Assembly (NCBI GenBank): GCA_025141835.1
Contig: CP081102.1
Coordinates: 496,001 to 560,000 of the forward strand
DNA from: Rhodobacteraceae bacterium M385
GTDB taxonomy: Bacteria; Pseudomonadota; Alphaproteobacteria; Rhodobacterales; Rhodobacteraceae
Direction: 5' to 3'
Length of the DNA: 64,000 nt
Below the pieces are notes generated by a model. The model did no database searches. It saw only the letters and a list, made by a program, of their open reading frames with translations, and had not been told where the DNA came from. Positions 20,468 through 30,160 of the stretch are shown here, one piece after another. The translations under genes and the position numbers were made by a program. Positions within the stretch are counted from its first letter, which is position 1. Each line of letters begins with the position of its first letter.

Positions 20468-20839
20468 ATGCCAACGATCCAACAGCTGATCCGCAAGCCG
20501 CGGCAGCCTAAAGTAAAACGCTCCAAGTCTCAGCACATGGAAGGCTGCCCGCAGAAGCGCGGCGTCTGCACACGTGTTTATACAACGACTCCAAAGAAGC
20601 CGAACTCGGCTATGCGGAAAGTTGCGAAGGTTCGTCTGACGAACGGCTTCGAGGTCATCAGCTACATCCCCGGTGAAAGCCACAACCTTCAGGAGCACTC
20701 TGTGGTTCTGATCCGTGGCGGTCGAGTAAAAGACCTTCCCGGTGTGCGTTACCACATCCTGCGCGGTGTACTCGACACGCAAGGCGTTAAAGACCGCCGC
20801 CAGCGTCGTTCGAAGTACGGCGCCAAGCGCCCCAAATAA
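20468..20839 (+). CDS. rpsL: Ribosomal protein S12
   Basis: A 123-residue S12 at the decoding centre. The TTPKKPNSAMRKVAKVRL and GRVKDLPGVRYH loops carry lysines at both positions where streptomycin-resistance changes occur, so the sequence is wild type. GGGGAGACCCC precedes the ATG. First gene of the str operon; rpsG follows after 12 bases. Confidence 0.98.
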   Translation: MPTIQQLIRKPRQPKVKRSKSQHMEGCPQKRGVCTRVYTTTPKKPNSAMRKVAKVRLTNGFEVISYIPGESHNLQEHSVVLIRGGRVKDLPGVRYHILRGVLDTQGVKDRRQRRSKYGAKRPK

Positions 20840-20851
20840 GGAGAGCAGCAG

Positions 20852-21322
20852 ATGTCACGTCGTCACGCCGCCGAGAAACGCCAGGTTCTGCCAGACGCCA
20901 AATTTGGCGATATGGTCCTGACCAAATTCATGAACAACCTGATGATCGACGGCAAAAAGTCCGTCGCTGAGCGGATTGTTTACAACGCCTTCGATCGTGT
21001 TGAAGGCAAGTTGAAGCGCGCCCCCGTGGAAGTTTTCCACGAAGCGCTTGAAAACATCAAACCCGCCGTGGAAGTCCGCTCCCGCCGTGTGGGTGGTGCC
21101 ACCTATCAGGTGCCCGTTGATGTGCGCCCCGAGCGCCGCGAAGCATTGGCCATCCGTTGGTTGATCAACGCGTCCCGCGCCCGGAACGAGAACACCATGG
21201 AAGAGCGTCTGGCCGGTGAGCTGGTTGATGCGGTCAACATGCGTGGTTCCGCCGTTAAAAAGCGCGAAGACACCCACAAGATGGCCGACGCCAACCGCGC
21301 GTTCAGCCACTACCGCTGGTAA
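20852..21322 (+). CDS. rpsG: Ribosomal protein S7
   Basis: A 156-residue S7, the head-domain assembly protein that binds 16S rRNA. It starts MSRRHAAEKRQVLPDAKFGD and ends ANRAFSHYRW, the standard length and termini. AAGGAGAGCAGC precedes the start. In E. coli S7 represses this operon; no equivalent site was identified here. Confidence 0.98.
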   Translation: MSRRHAAEKRQVLPDAKFGDMVLTKFMNNLMIDGKKSVAERIVYNAFDRVEGKLKRAPVEVFHEALENIKPAVEVRSRRVGGATYQVPVDVRPERREALAIRWLINASRARNENTMEERLAGELVDAVNMRGSAVKKREDTHKMADANRAFSHYRW

Positions 21323-21329
21323 TAATTCG

Positions 21330-21384
21330 GCGCCGGTTCATCCCGGCGCTGACAAGCGATCAGGCGGCCCCAACCGGGGGCCGC
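21330..21384 (+). other. Two intercistronic hairpins between rpsG and fusA
   Basis: GCGCCGG/CCGGCGC (21330-21349) and GCGGCCCC/GGGGCCGC (21364-21384) stand in tandem. Neither has a clean T-run. They could pause polymerase or protect mRNA ends between the ribosomal-protein and elongation-factor cistrons. Confidence 0.5.
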
Positions 21385-21417
21385 TTCCCCGTTTAAACTT
21401 TAGTCTTAGGACAACCC

Positions 21418-23538
21418 ATGGCACGCGATTATCCTCTCGAGCGCTACCGTAACTTCGGAATTATGGCCCACATTGATGCGGGCAAAACAACCTGTTCCGA
21501 GCGGATTCTGTATTACACAGGTAAATCCCACAACATCGGTGAGGTGCACGATGGTGCAGCCACGATGGACTGGATGGAGCAGGAGCAGGAGCGTGGCATC
21601 ACGATCACCTCCGCTGCGACCACCACGTTCTGGGAGCGGACAGAAAACGGCACCGAAGCCGATTCTGAAAAGCACCGTCTGAACATCATCGACACCCCCG
21701 GCCACGTTGACTTCACCATTGAGGTTGAGCGTTCCTTGGCCGTTCTCGACGGCGCGGTTTGCGTGCTGGACGCGAACGCCGGTGTTGAGCCTCAGACTGA
21801 AACGGTTTGGCGTCAGGCCGACCGCTACAAAGTTCCTCGGATGGTGTTCGTCAACAAGATGGACAAGATCGGCGCGGACTTCTTCAACTGCGTTCACATG
21901 ATCGAAGACCGCACTGGCGCCCGCGCCATCCCCGTCGGCGTGCCAATCGGCGCCGAGACGGAGCTGGAAGGCCTGGTTGACCTCGTGACCATGGAAGAGT
22001 GGCTGTGGCAGGGTGAAGACCTTGGCGCGTCCTGGGTGAAGGCGCCGATCCGCGCCGAGCTCCAAGACATGGCCAACGAATGGCGTGCGAAGATGATCGA
22101 AGCCGCCGTCGAGCAAGACGACGACGCGATGGAAGCCTACCTGATGGAAGGCACCGAGCCCGACGTTCCAACCCTGCGCGCCTTGCTGCGTAAGGGCACG
22201 CTCGCCATGGCATTCGTTCCCGTTCTGGGCGGTTCCGCATTCAAGAACAAAGGCGTGCAGCCCCTGCTGAACGCTGTTGTTGACTACCTGCCGAGCCCGC
22301 TCGATGTGGTTGACTACATGGGCTTTAAGCCCGGCGACGAAGAAGAAGTTCGGAACATCGCTCGCCGTGCCGACGACGACATGGCCTTCTCGGGCCTGGC
22401 GTTCAAAATCATGAACGACCCCTTCGTGGGCTCCTTGACCTTTGTCCGGATCTACTCCGGTCAGCTGCGCAAGGGCGACAACATGATCAACTCGACCAAA
22501 GGCAACAACGAGCGCGTTGGTCGAATGATGATGATGCACTCCAACAACCGCGAAGAGATCGAAGAGGCATTCGCCGGCGACATCATCGCGTTGGGTGGCC
22601 TGAAGAACACGACGACCGGTGACACGCTTTGCGACAAGAACGACCCCGTTGTTCTGGAAACGATGACGTTCCCCGATCCAGTGATCGAGATCGCCGTTGA
22701 GCCCAAGACGAAAGCGGACCAAGAGAAAATGGCGATGGCGCTTCAGCGCTTGTCGGCAGAAGACCCCTCTTTCCGCGTTGAGACTGATTTGGAATCCGGC
22801 CAGACCATTATGCGTGGTATGGGCGAACTCCACCTCGACATTCTCGTCGATCGCATGAAGCGTGAGTTCAAGGTTGAAGCCAACATCGGTGCGCCTCAGG
22901 TGGCTTACCGTGAGACGATCGGCCACGAAGTCGAGCATACCTACACCCACAAGAAACAGTCGGGTGGTTCGGGTCAGTACGCTGAAGTCAAACTGCTCAT
23001 CTCTCCAACGGAGCCGGGCGAAGGTTACTCGTTCGAATCCAAGATCGTTGGTGGTGCTGTTCCAAAAGAATACATCCCCGGCGTCGAGAAGGGCATCAAG
23101 TCCGTCATGGACAGCGGTCCGCTTGCGGGCTTCCCCGTGATCGACTTCAAGGTGCAACTGCTGGACGGTAAGTTCCACGACGTTGACTCCTCGGTTCTCG
23201 CATTTGAAATCGCATCCCGCATGGGTATGCGTGAAGGGATGCGGAAAGCGGGCGCCAAGCTGCTCGAGCCTATCATGAAGGTCGAGGTCATTACGCCAGA
23301 GGATTACACCGGTGGTATCATCGGCGACCTCACATCGCGTCGTGGTCAGGTTCAGGGTCAAGATACGCGCGGCAATGCCATCGCGATCGACGCCTTTGTT
23401 CCGCTGGCCAACATGTTCGGCTACATCAACACCCTGCGTTCCATGTCTTCGGGCCGCGCGCAGTTCTCGATGCAGTTCGATCACTACGAACCCGTTCCGC
23501 AGAACATCTCGGACGAGATCCAAGCGAAATACGCCTAA
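21418..23538 (+). CDS. fusA: Elongation factor G
   Basis: A 706-residue EF-G, the translocase GTPase. The G1 motif is AHIDAGKTT (about residues 17-25), G3 DTPGHVDFT and G4 NKMDK. Domain IV contains GGSGQYAEVKL, and the C-terminal domain FGYINTLRSMSSGRAQFSMQF. It is the canonical translation-associated form, with no second fusA in view. A GC-rich hairpin (about 23541-23570) precedes tuf. Confidence 0.98.
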   Translation: MARDYPLERYRNFGIMAHIDAGKTTCSERILYYTGKSHNIGEVHDGAATMDWMEQEQERGITITSAATTTFWERTENGTEADSEKHRLNIIDTPGHVDFTIEVERSLAVLDGAVCVLDANAGVEPQTETVWRQADRYKVPRMVFVNKMDKIGADFFNCVHMIEDRTGARAIPVGVPIGAETELEGLVDLVTMEEWLWQGEDLGASWVKAPIRAELQDMANEWRAKMIEAAVEQDDDAMEAYLMEGTEPDVPTLRALLRKGTLAMAFVPVLGGSAFKNKGVQPLLNAVVDYLPSPLDVVDYMGFKPGDEEEVRNIARRADDDMAFSGLAFKIMNDPFVGSLTFVRIYSGQLRKGDNMINSTKGNNERVGRMMMMHSNNREEIEEAFAGDIIALGGLKNTTTGDTLCDKNDPVVLETMTFPDPVIEIAVEPKTKADQEKMAMALQRLSAEDPSFRVETDLESGQTIMRGMGELHLDILVDRMKREFKVEANIGAPQVAYRETIGHEVEHTYTHKKQSGGSGQYAEVKLLISPTEPGEGYSFESKIVGGAVPKEYIPGVEKGIKSVMDSGPLAGFPVIDFKVQLLDGKFHDVDSSVLAFEIASRMGMREGMRKAGAKLLEPIMKVEVITPEDYTGGIIGDLTSRRGQVQGQDTRGNAIAIDAFVPLANMFGYINTLRSMSSGRAQFSMQFDHYEPVPQNISDEIQAKYA

Positions 23539-23613
23539 GTGGCGGGGCGGATCGTCCGCCCGCCCCACCCAACTGGGCCCTCGCGCCCGAGATCAAATTA
23601 AGGAGGCCATCCC

Positions 23614-24789
<1,176 letters not shown>

Positions 24790-24894
24790 CCGCGACTTTT
24801 CCTAAGAAAAGTCTGCGGAGTGGGCCTTGGGTGGCAGTGTCTTTTGGAAACCAAAAGATCACGAGAGCCCGAGGCATCACCCGGTAGAAATAGA

Positions 24895-24924
24895 AAAGGC
24901 CGCCCCGAACCGGGCGGCCTTTTT
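24895..24924 (+). terminator. Intrinsic terminator after tuf copy 2
   Basis: AAAGGCCGCCC (24895-24905) pairs with GGGCGGCCTTT (24912-24922) and ends in five Ts. The T-run is better than in copy 1. It ends the str operon. Confidence 0.85.
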
Positions 24925-25080
24925 CATGGAAGGGCCGTCGAGGGTTTTGAACAGCGGCGGGAAAAGGCGCTCTTGCTGAAGCTAAACAAGCCGGCCCACA
25001 CCGTTGAAGCTGGGACGGCCCTCGCCAAAAGCGGGGGCCTTGTTCCATGCCTCCCCCCAAACGGCACGCACCGCCTCTCC

Positions 25081-25114
25081 CTTCATCTTGGCAAATACAC
25101 CTCCCCCCGGAGGG
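25081..25114 (+). repeat. Dispersed CTTCATCTTGGC element, copy B
   Basis: Identical over its length to copy A, as expected from the shared tuf flank. Confidence 0.7.
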
Positions 25115-25213
25115 CCCCTCACCACACGGCAATACGCCTCCAAAAAGGACGCGCCGCGGCGGATAAGCCGTGACCTGCTTCCCTGAGAAGTCCGCCGCAG
25201 TCAGGCGGCTTTC

Positions 25214-26455
25214 TCAGTGGCGGACTGAAGGTTCAACCGGCGGCGCGGCCTCGGCGGTCGGTTGCTTTGTGCACCGCGACAACAACAGGGTTTCAAACGC
25301 CGCGAAAACGCGGTTCATGGGGGCCTTCTTGTAGGGAAAGGTGCGCTCGCAATCCATGTCGTGGACGATCAATGCGTTGTCTGCCTCAAAGAGGATCAGG
25401 TTGCCCGCCGCGTCCTCGGCGCAATCAATGCCGAAATAGTCCAGACCAAGGGCAGCTGCCAGAAGCTCAAAAGTCGCTGCGTGGCGCTTCCCGATGCCCG
25501 TCGCGAACCCAGCCATGAACGCGGCTTCCTCTTGGCGCTTTTCTTCGGAGGCGGCCATGTTCGCGTTCATGTACCAGACATTCCACTGATCCGAGACTGC
25601 CATGTGACATGGATAGGCTTTTCCGTCGATGACGATGATGCGGTACTTACGGAAACACCTATCGGTGGGCGAGGCGTAGTCAATGAATTCGCTTACATAG
25701 AACGCTTTTTCGGGCCGGTCGGAGAGGTAGCTCAGGAAATCTTTGCGGGTCTCGATCTTCCGCAAACCGTGCCCGGCATGGGAGCCTTCAGGGCGCACCA
25801 CGAAGGGATAGCTGCCAATGCCACCCCAATCATGATCGCCCTCCCTCAACGCCAGGGTCAGGTCATGGCGGGCCCAGAGCGCCGTTTGGGGCAGATGCAG
25901 CCCGGGCACGTCAGCGAAAAGATCGGGGAGGAGATCGCGCTTGGGCTTTACGAGAATTGGGGGCAGGTTGATTACGGTCGTGTCGCTAAGGGCGCTGATG
26001 GCGCGTACGGTGGCGAAGAACTTGTCAGCATCTGCCCCATCGGCAGGCGCTGCGCAGAAGGCGACGTCGTGGCGAGGCGGAACTTGCAGGTTGGAGTCGT
26101 CAAGATCCGGGTAGAAAGTGACCACATCAAAGGTGTCGTTATGAAGTAGGAACTCTATAGGGGTGTTGCCGCCCATATGTAGGGACGCTGCATAGACCAA
26201 AAGCGTTTTGCGCGGAGCCTTGCTTCGATGGGTTCGAAACACCCGGCATGATGACAGCGCCTCTGCCTGATGTTCCAACCCTTCGGCCCGATTGCCAAGC
26301 AATTGCTCGACCGTGGAAAGGTCCATCAAGGCTCCGGCACGGGTTTGCGCATGGGCGGTCAGGGCGGCAAGTTCATCCCGGAAGGGGATAAGGTCGACCC
26401 CTTCATAGGCGAATTTGGTTAAGGCGGCTGTTCCCAGCTTTGTTTGAGGTTCCAT
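25214..26455 (-). CDS. ATP-grasp-like protein with helical N-terminal region
   Basis: A 413-residue soluble protein. The first 100 residues are helical, with a TPR-like piece (STVEQLLGNRAEGLEHQAEAL). From about residue 103 it resembles ATP-grasp ligases of the glutathione-synthetase/RimK class: PFVVRPEGSHAGHGLRKI (about 217-234) as nucleotide-binding loop, FRKYRIIVIDGKAYPCHMAVS (about 268-288), then YFGIDCAEDAAGNLILFEADN (about 345-365), which supplies the usual metal-binding acidic residues. Such enzymes join a carboxylate to an amine or thiol, but the substrates are unknown. It is alone on the minus strand between the str and S10 operons; AGGAG precedes the start. Confidence 0.7.
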   Translation of the reverse strand: MEPQTKLGTAALTKFAYEGVDLIPFRDELAALTAHAQTRAGALMDLSTVEQLLGNRAEGLEHQAEALSSCRVFRTHRSKAPRKTLLVYAASLHMGGNTPIEFLLHNDTFDVVTFYPDLDDSNLQVPPRHDVAFCAAPADGADADKFFATVRAISALSDTTVINLPPILVKPKRDLLPDLFADVPGLHLPQTALWARHDLTLALREGDHDWGGIGSYPFVVRPEGSHAGHGLRKIETRKDFLSYLSDRPEKAFYVSEFIDYASPTDRCFRKYRIIVIDGKAYPCHMAVSDQWNVWYMNANMAASEEKRQEEAAFMAGFATGIGKRHAATFELLAAALGLDYFGIDCAEDAAGNLILFEADNALIVHDMDCERTFPYKKAPMNRVFAAFETLLLSRCTKQPTAEAAPPVEPSVRH

Positions 26456-26577
26456 TCTGGCTCCTATCCAAGTGGAGACAGGCTGGCAGAGAACTCTTAA
26501 TGATTGGTTGATCCTCCGTGGGCCACTCTGGGGATTTCCGCGTCGGCGCGAAAAGTAGTGCGCGGTGCACAGACCCC

Positions 26578-26606
26578 TTGCCAGCCCTCGCGACTCCGCC
26601 TATACG
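26578..26606 (+). promoter_or_regulatory. Promoter of the S10 operon
   Basis: TTGCCA (26578-26583), 17-base spacer, TATACG (26601-26606) and discriminator CGCGC. It closely matches the str promoter over the spacer end and -10. It lies about 150 bases before rpsJ. The remaining intergenic sequence (26456-26758) shows no gene; the leader could carry the L4-type control site, which I cannot place. Confidence 0.75.
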
Positions 26607-26758
26607 CGCGCTATCCAACGGGGTGCGCCGAGTGCGCGCCCTCTTTTGTTGGTCAGAAACTATCTACGCGCACCTCTGGTGCGACAGACGCGATGAGGGT
26701 TTGCGATGAGCGCCGGTCCTCCTCTCCGATCTAGGCCCTAACTAAAGGGTGATGTCAC

Positions 26759-27070
26759 ATGGCAGTTAGCCAGAACATCCGCATTCGCCTTAAGGCGTTT
26801 GACTACCGGGTTCTCGATGCTTCCACGCAGGAAATCGTGAACACCGCAAAGCGCACAGGCGCACAGGTTCGCGGACCCATCCCGCTTCCCAACAAGATCG
26901 AAAAGTTCACGGTTCTCCGTGGCCCGCACGTGGACAAGAAGTCCCGCGATCAGTGGGAAATCCGTACGCACAAGCGTCTTTTGGACATTGTTGATCCGAC
27001 CCCCCAGACCGTGGACGCGCTGATGAAGCTCGACCTCGCCGCTGGTGTGGATGTCGAGATCAAGGTTTAA
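26759..27070 (+). CDS. rpsJ: Ribosomal protein S10
   Basis: A 103-residue S10, which also serves as NusE in antitermination complexes. RIRLKAFDYRVLDASTQEI opens the domain and HVDKKSRDQWEIRTHKR forms the loop region. AAAGGGTGATGTCAC precedes the ATG. It is the first gene of a four-gene S10 segment (rpsJ-rplC-rplD-rplW). Confidence 0.98.
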   Translation: MAVSQNIRIRLKAFDYRVLDASTQEIVNTAKRTGAQVRGPIPLPNKIEKFTVLRGPHVDKKSRDQWEIRTHKRLLDIVDPTPQTVDALMKLDLAAGVDVEIKV

Positions 27071-27085
27071 GGAGGGCTACTGAAC

Positions 27086-27922
27086 ATGTTGCGCTCTGGT
27101 GTAATCGCGAAGAAGGTCGGGATGACCCGCCTCTTCATGGAAGACGGCAAGCAGATTCCTGTGACCGTTCTTCAGATGGAAAAAGTTCAGGTTGTGGCCA
27201 AGAAAACCACTGACACGGATGGCTATACAGCCGTTCAGCTCGGTGCAGGCACAGCAAAAGCCAAGCGGACGTCTGCGCCTATGCGCGGTCACTTCGCAAA
27301 GGCCAACGTAGAGCCCAAGCGCAAGCTTGTGGAATTCCGCGTCGATGCTGAAAACCTGATCGAAGTTGGCGAAGAAATCATCGCCGATCATTACTTTGAA
27401 GGTCAGTTCGTGGACGTCACGGGCACCTCGATTGGTAAAGGCTTTGCCGGTGCCATGAAGCGGCACAACTTCGGCGGCCTGCGTGCAACGCACGGTGTGT
27501 CGATCTCTCACCGTTCGCACGGCTCTACAGGTCAGTGTCAGGATCCCGGCCGCGTCTTCAAAGGTAAGAAGATGGCAGGTCACATGGGTGCGGCACGTGT
27601 TACCACGCAAAACCTTCAGGTTGTGCGCACGGACACGGATCGCGGCTTGATCATGATCAAAGGCGCCGTTCCAGGCTCCAAAGGTGGTTGGGTGACAGTC
27701 AAGGACGCGGTCAAGAAGGCATTCCCTGAGAACGCCATTCTGCCCGCAGCCCTGCGTTCCGCCGCTGAAGAAGCCGCAAAAGCAGCCGAAGAGGCCGCCG
27801 CAGCAGCCGCAGCTGAAGAAGCAGCAGCAGCCGCTGAAGCCGCCGCCGCTGAGCAAGCAGCGATGGAGGCCGCTGAGGCTGACGCACCTGCTGGCGATGC
27901 AGAACAGAAGGACGGTGAATGA
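27086..27922 (+). CDS. rplC: Ribosomal protein L3 with Ala/Glu-rich tail
   Basis: A 278-residue L3, a 23S rRNA-binding protein that reaches toward the peptidyl-transferase centre. The core ends around residue 213 (PGSKGGWVTVKDAVKKAFPE). After it comes a tail of about 65 residues made mostly of Ala and Glu (AAEEAAKAAEEAAAAAAAEE and similar), then DAPAGDAEQKDGE. L3 is usually 205-240 residues, so the tail is an extension. The conserved HGVSISHRSHGS segment, whose neighbourhood carries the methylated Gln in other bacteria, is present. Confidence 0.97.
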   Translation: MLRSGVIAKKVGMTRLFMEDGKQIPVTVLQMEKVQVVAKKTTDTDGYTAVQLGAGTAKAKRTSAPMRGHFAKANVEPKRKLVEFRVDAENLIEVGEEIIADHYFEGQFVDVTGTSIGKGFAGAMKRHNFGGLRATHGVSISHRSHGSTGQCQDPGRVFKGKKMAGHMGAARVTTQNLQVVRTDTDRGLIMIKGAVPGSKGGWVTVKDAVKKAFPENAILPAALRSAAEEAAKAAEEAAAAAAAEEAAAAAEAAAAEQAAMEAAEADAPAGDAEQKDGE

Positions 27923-27923
27923 T

Positions 27924-28544
27924 ATGAAAGTCGACGTTATCAAACTTGACGGCGCCAAAGCCGGCTCGGTCGACCTGGACGAGGCCCTGTTCGGGCTGGA
28001 GCCACGCGCCGATATCCTGCACCGTGTCGTCCGCTGGCAGCGTAACAACGCACAAGCCGGTACGCACAAGGTGAAAACGCGCCGCGAGGTTAGCTACTCC
28101 ACCAAGAAGATCTATCGCCAGAAAGGCACCGGCGGCGCTCGCCACGGCGCGCGTTCTGCACCGATCTTCCGTGGGGGCGGTGTCTACAAGGGCCCAACGC
28201 CCCGTAGCCACGGCCACGAGCTGACCAAGAAGTTCCGCAAGCTGGGTCTGCGCCACGCGCTGTCCGCTAAAGCCGCGGAAGGCCGTTTGGTCATCATCGA
28301 GTCCATCGCGATGGACGACGCCAAAACCTCTGCTCTGGCCAAACAGGTCAAAGAGATGGGTTGGAAGCGCGCGTTGATCATCGACGGCTCGGACGTGGAT
28401 GCAAACTTCGCTCAGGCGGCACGCAACATCGATGGTCTCGATGTGCTGCCAACCATGGGCGCCAACGTCTATGACATCCTCAAGCGTGACACGCTCGTGA
28501 TCACCAAAGCGGGTGTCGAAGCACTGGAGGCTCGGTTGAAATGA
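27924..28544 (+). CDS. rplD: Ribosomal protein L4
   Basis: A 206-residue L4; in E. coli this protein also represses its own operon. The ATG giving MKVDVIKLDGAKAGSVDL follows one base after the rplC stop and is preferred over an upstream frame extension inside rplC. The tunnel-lining extended loop KKIYRQKGTGGARHGARSAP is present. The stop overlaps rplW by four bases. Confidence 0.97.
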   Translation: MKVDVIKLDGAKAGSVDLDEALFGLEPRADILHRVVRWQRNNAQAGTHKVKTRREVSYSTKKIYRQKGTGGARHGARSAPIFRGGGVYKGPTPRSHGHELTKKFRKLGLRHALSAKAAEGRLVIIESIAMDDAKTSALAKQVKEMGWKRALIIDGSDVDANFAQAARNIDGLDVLPTMGANVYDILKRDTLVITKAGVEALEARLK

Positions 28545-28837
28545 GCGCTGACGCAAAACATTACGACGTGATCCGCAAGCCGCTGATCACCGAGAAAACC
28601 ACAATGGCATCTGAGAACGGCGCCGTGGTCTTCGAAGTGGCCATCGACAGCAACAAGCCACAGATCAAAGAGGCCGTTGAAGCCGTCTTTGGTGTGAAGG
28701 TGAAGGCCGTGAACACGACCATCACCAAAGGCAAAGTCAAGCGTTTCCGGGGCCAGCTTGGCACCCGTAAGGACGTGAAAAAGGCCTATGTGACGCTGGA
28801 AGAAGGCAACACGATCGACGTGAGCACTGGCCTGTAA
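28541..28837 (+). CDS. rplW: Ribosomal protein L23
   Basis: A 98-residue L23, located at the peptide exit tunnel and docking site for trigger factor and SRP. It starts ahead of the rplD stop by four bases. The segments RKPLITEKTTMASENGAVVF and KRFRGQLGTRKDVKKAYV are standard. A perfect terminator follows 34 bases after the stop, so the usual run into rplB is broken here. Confidence 0.97.
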   Translation: MSADAKHYDVIRKPLITEKTTMASENGAVVFEVAIDSNKPQIKEAVEAVFGVKVKAVNTTITKGKVKRFRGQLGTRKDVKKAYVTLEEGNTIDVSTGL

Positions 28838-28870
28838 TCACACGGCCCTTGTGACACGATTTGCTATCTT

Positions 28871-28903
28871 AAACCCGCCAGCCCTTCCGGTTGGCGGGTT
28901 TTT
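28871..28903 (+). terminator. Terminator after rplW
   Basis: AACCCGCCA (28872-28880) pairs with TGGCGGGTT (28892-28900), then Ts. It separates rplW from the inserted channel gene, inside what is normally one operon. Confidence 0.9.
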
Positions 28904-29018
28904 CATTTCGCCCAAGCACCGCCAGCTACGGCGCGGGTTTGAACTGCCGTATATTATTGTCCTTTGGTGGGGTATCGCCGTAACTATTATGGGCGACCGA
29001 AGAAGGAAGGGCCTCCCC

Positions 29019-30080
29019 ATGCGCTATCTCGCATCACTCCTAGCGATTGTGTTTTGCTTGCTCTCCGTTGGGCAGACCCATGCGCAAGACGAAGGCCTGC
29101 ACTTCCTGACGATCGACCGCCCCCCGTTCTCTTATCTGGACGACGGCAATGCCGAGGGCTTCAGCATTGATTTGATGCGGCAGATTTCCAGCGCCATGGG
29201 CCAAGAGGTGCGTTTCACTTTTGTCGATGAATTCTCGCAATTGCTGGACGGTGTGGCCAATGGGGACGCCGATGGCGCGGTGGCCAATATCTCGATCACG
29301 TCAGAGCGAGAGGCGTTGCTCGATTTCAGCCGCCCAATCTTCGGCAGCGGCCTGAAGATCCTTGTTTCGGGCGCCGCCAATGGGGCGAGCATCTGGGACG
29401 TGGTTTTCCGGTGGGAGCTTCTGGCCCTGATCCTTGCCGGATTTGGGATGCTGTTCGTGCTTGGTATGTTGATGTGGGTGCTGGAACGCAAACATCAGGA
29501 TTACTTCAAGGACAACGCACGCGACGCCATGTTCCCGTCGTTCTGGTGGGCGCTTAACCTTGTTATCAATGGTGGGTTTGAGGTGAATGTACCCCGCAGC
29601 ATTCTGGGACGTCTTCTGGCCGTGGTCATGGTTGTCTCTAGCCTGTTCGTCGTGTCCTTGTTTGTGGCAAGCATCACGGCGTCACTCACGGTGGAGGCGA
29701 TCAGCGGCTCGATCCAATCCCTAGACGACCTGCGTGGGCGCCGGGTAGGCACGACCCAAGGCTCCACTGCGAGCCTGTTCCTGGATGAGCGTGACGTGAC
29801 CCACACGGGCTACGGCACTTTCACTGATCTGATGGACGCGTTCGAGGCCGAGGAGCTGGACGCCGTCGTCTTTGATGGGCCGATCCTGGAATATTACCTG
29901 ACGCAGTCCCCCGGGGTTCAGGCTTATTTGTTGGAGCGCCTGTTCCGCCCCCAAGATTACGGTATCGCCTTCGCGCAGGGCAGTGACCTGCGCGAGCCGG
30001 TCAACCGCGCCCTCCTTCGGTTGTCGGAGGCCGGAGAGTATCAGGACCTGCGCCAACAGTGGTTCGGCACTGCGCCGTAA
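29019..30080 (+). CDS. Ionotropic-glutamate-receptor-like channel with atypical pore filter
   Basis: A 353-residue protein. Signal peptide (1-23, ends THAQ). First half of a type-3 solute-binding domain (about 26-123, with RPPFSYLDDGNAEGFSIDLM and ANISITSEREALLDFSRPI). Membrane helix (132-155). Re-entrant pore region (about 171-192) holding FWWALNLVINGGFEV. Second helix (196-222) ending SITASLTVEAI. Then the second binding half (to 350). This order, S1-M1-P-M2-S2, is that of prokaryotic glutamate-receptor channels. The expected potassium filter (TVGYG) is replaced by INGGFEV, so ion selectivity, or even conduction, is uncertain. The ATG has a GAAGGAAGGG upstream. Ligand unknown. Confidence 0.75.
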   Translation: MRYLASLLAIVFCLLSVGQTHAQDEGLHFLTIDRPPFSYLDDGNAEGFSIDLMRQISSAMGQEVRFTFVDEFSQLLDGVANGDADGAVANISITSEREALLDFSRPIFGSGLKILVSGAANGASIWDVVFRWELLALILAGFGMLFVLGMLMWVLERKHQDYFKDNARDAMFPSFWWALNLVINGGFEVNVPRSILGRLLAVVMVVSSLFVVSLFVASITASLTVEAISGSIQSLDDLRGRRVGTTQGSTASLFLDERDVTHTGYGTFTDLMDAFEAEELDAVVFDGPILEYYLTQSPGVQAYLLERLFRPQDYGIAFAQGSDLREPVNRALLRLSEAGEYQDLRQQWFGTAP

Positions 30081-30116
30081 CCGGCCGCGGGAGATCTCAC
30101 TGAGTAGCCGATATGG

Positions 30117-30153
30117 AAGCCCCGATGCGCAGGACGCGCGACCGGGGCTTTTT
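30117..30153 (+). terminator. Terminator between channel gene and convergent MBL gene
   Basis: AAGCCCCG (30117-30124) pairs with CGGGGCTT (30143-30150), followed by Ts. The arms also suit the opposite direction. Confidence 0.75.
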
Positions 30154-30160
30154 CGTGCGC

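Noticed and set aside
21406..23568. A 720-codon minus-strand frame opposite fusA
   Set aside because: Again an antisense by-product of biased codon use, covering exactly the sense gene.
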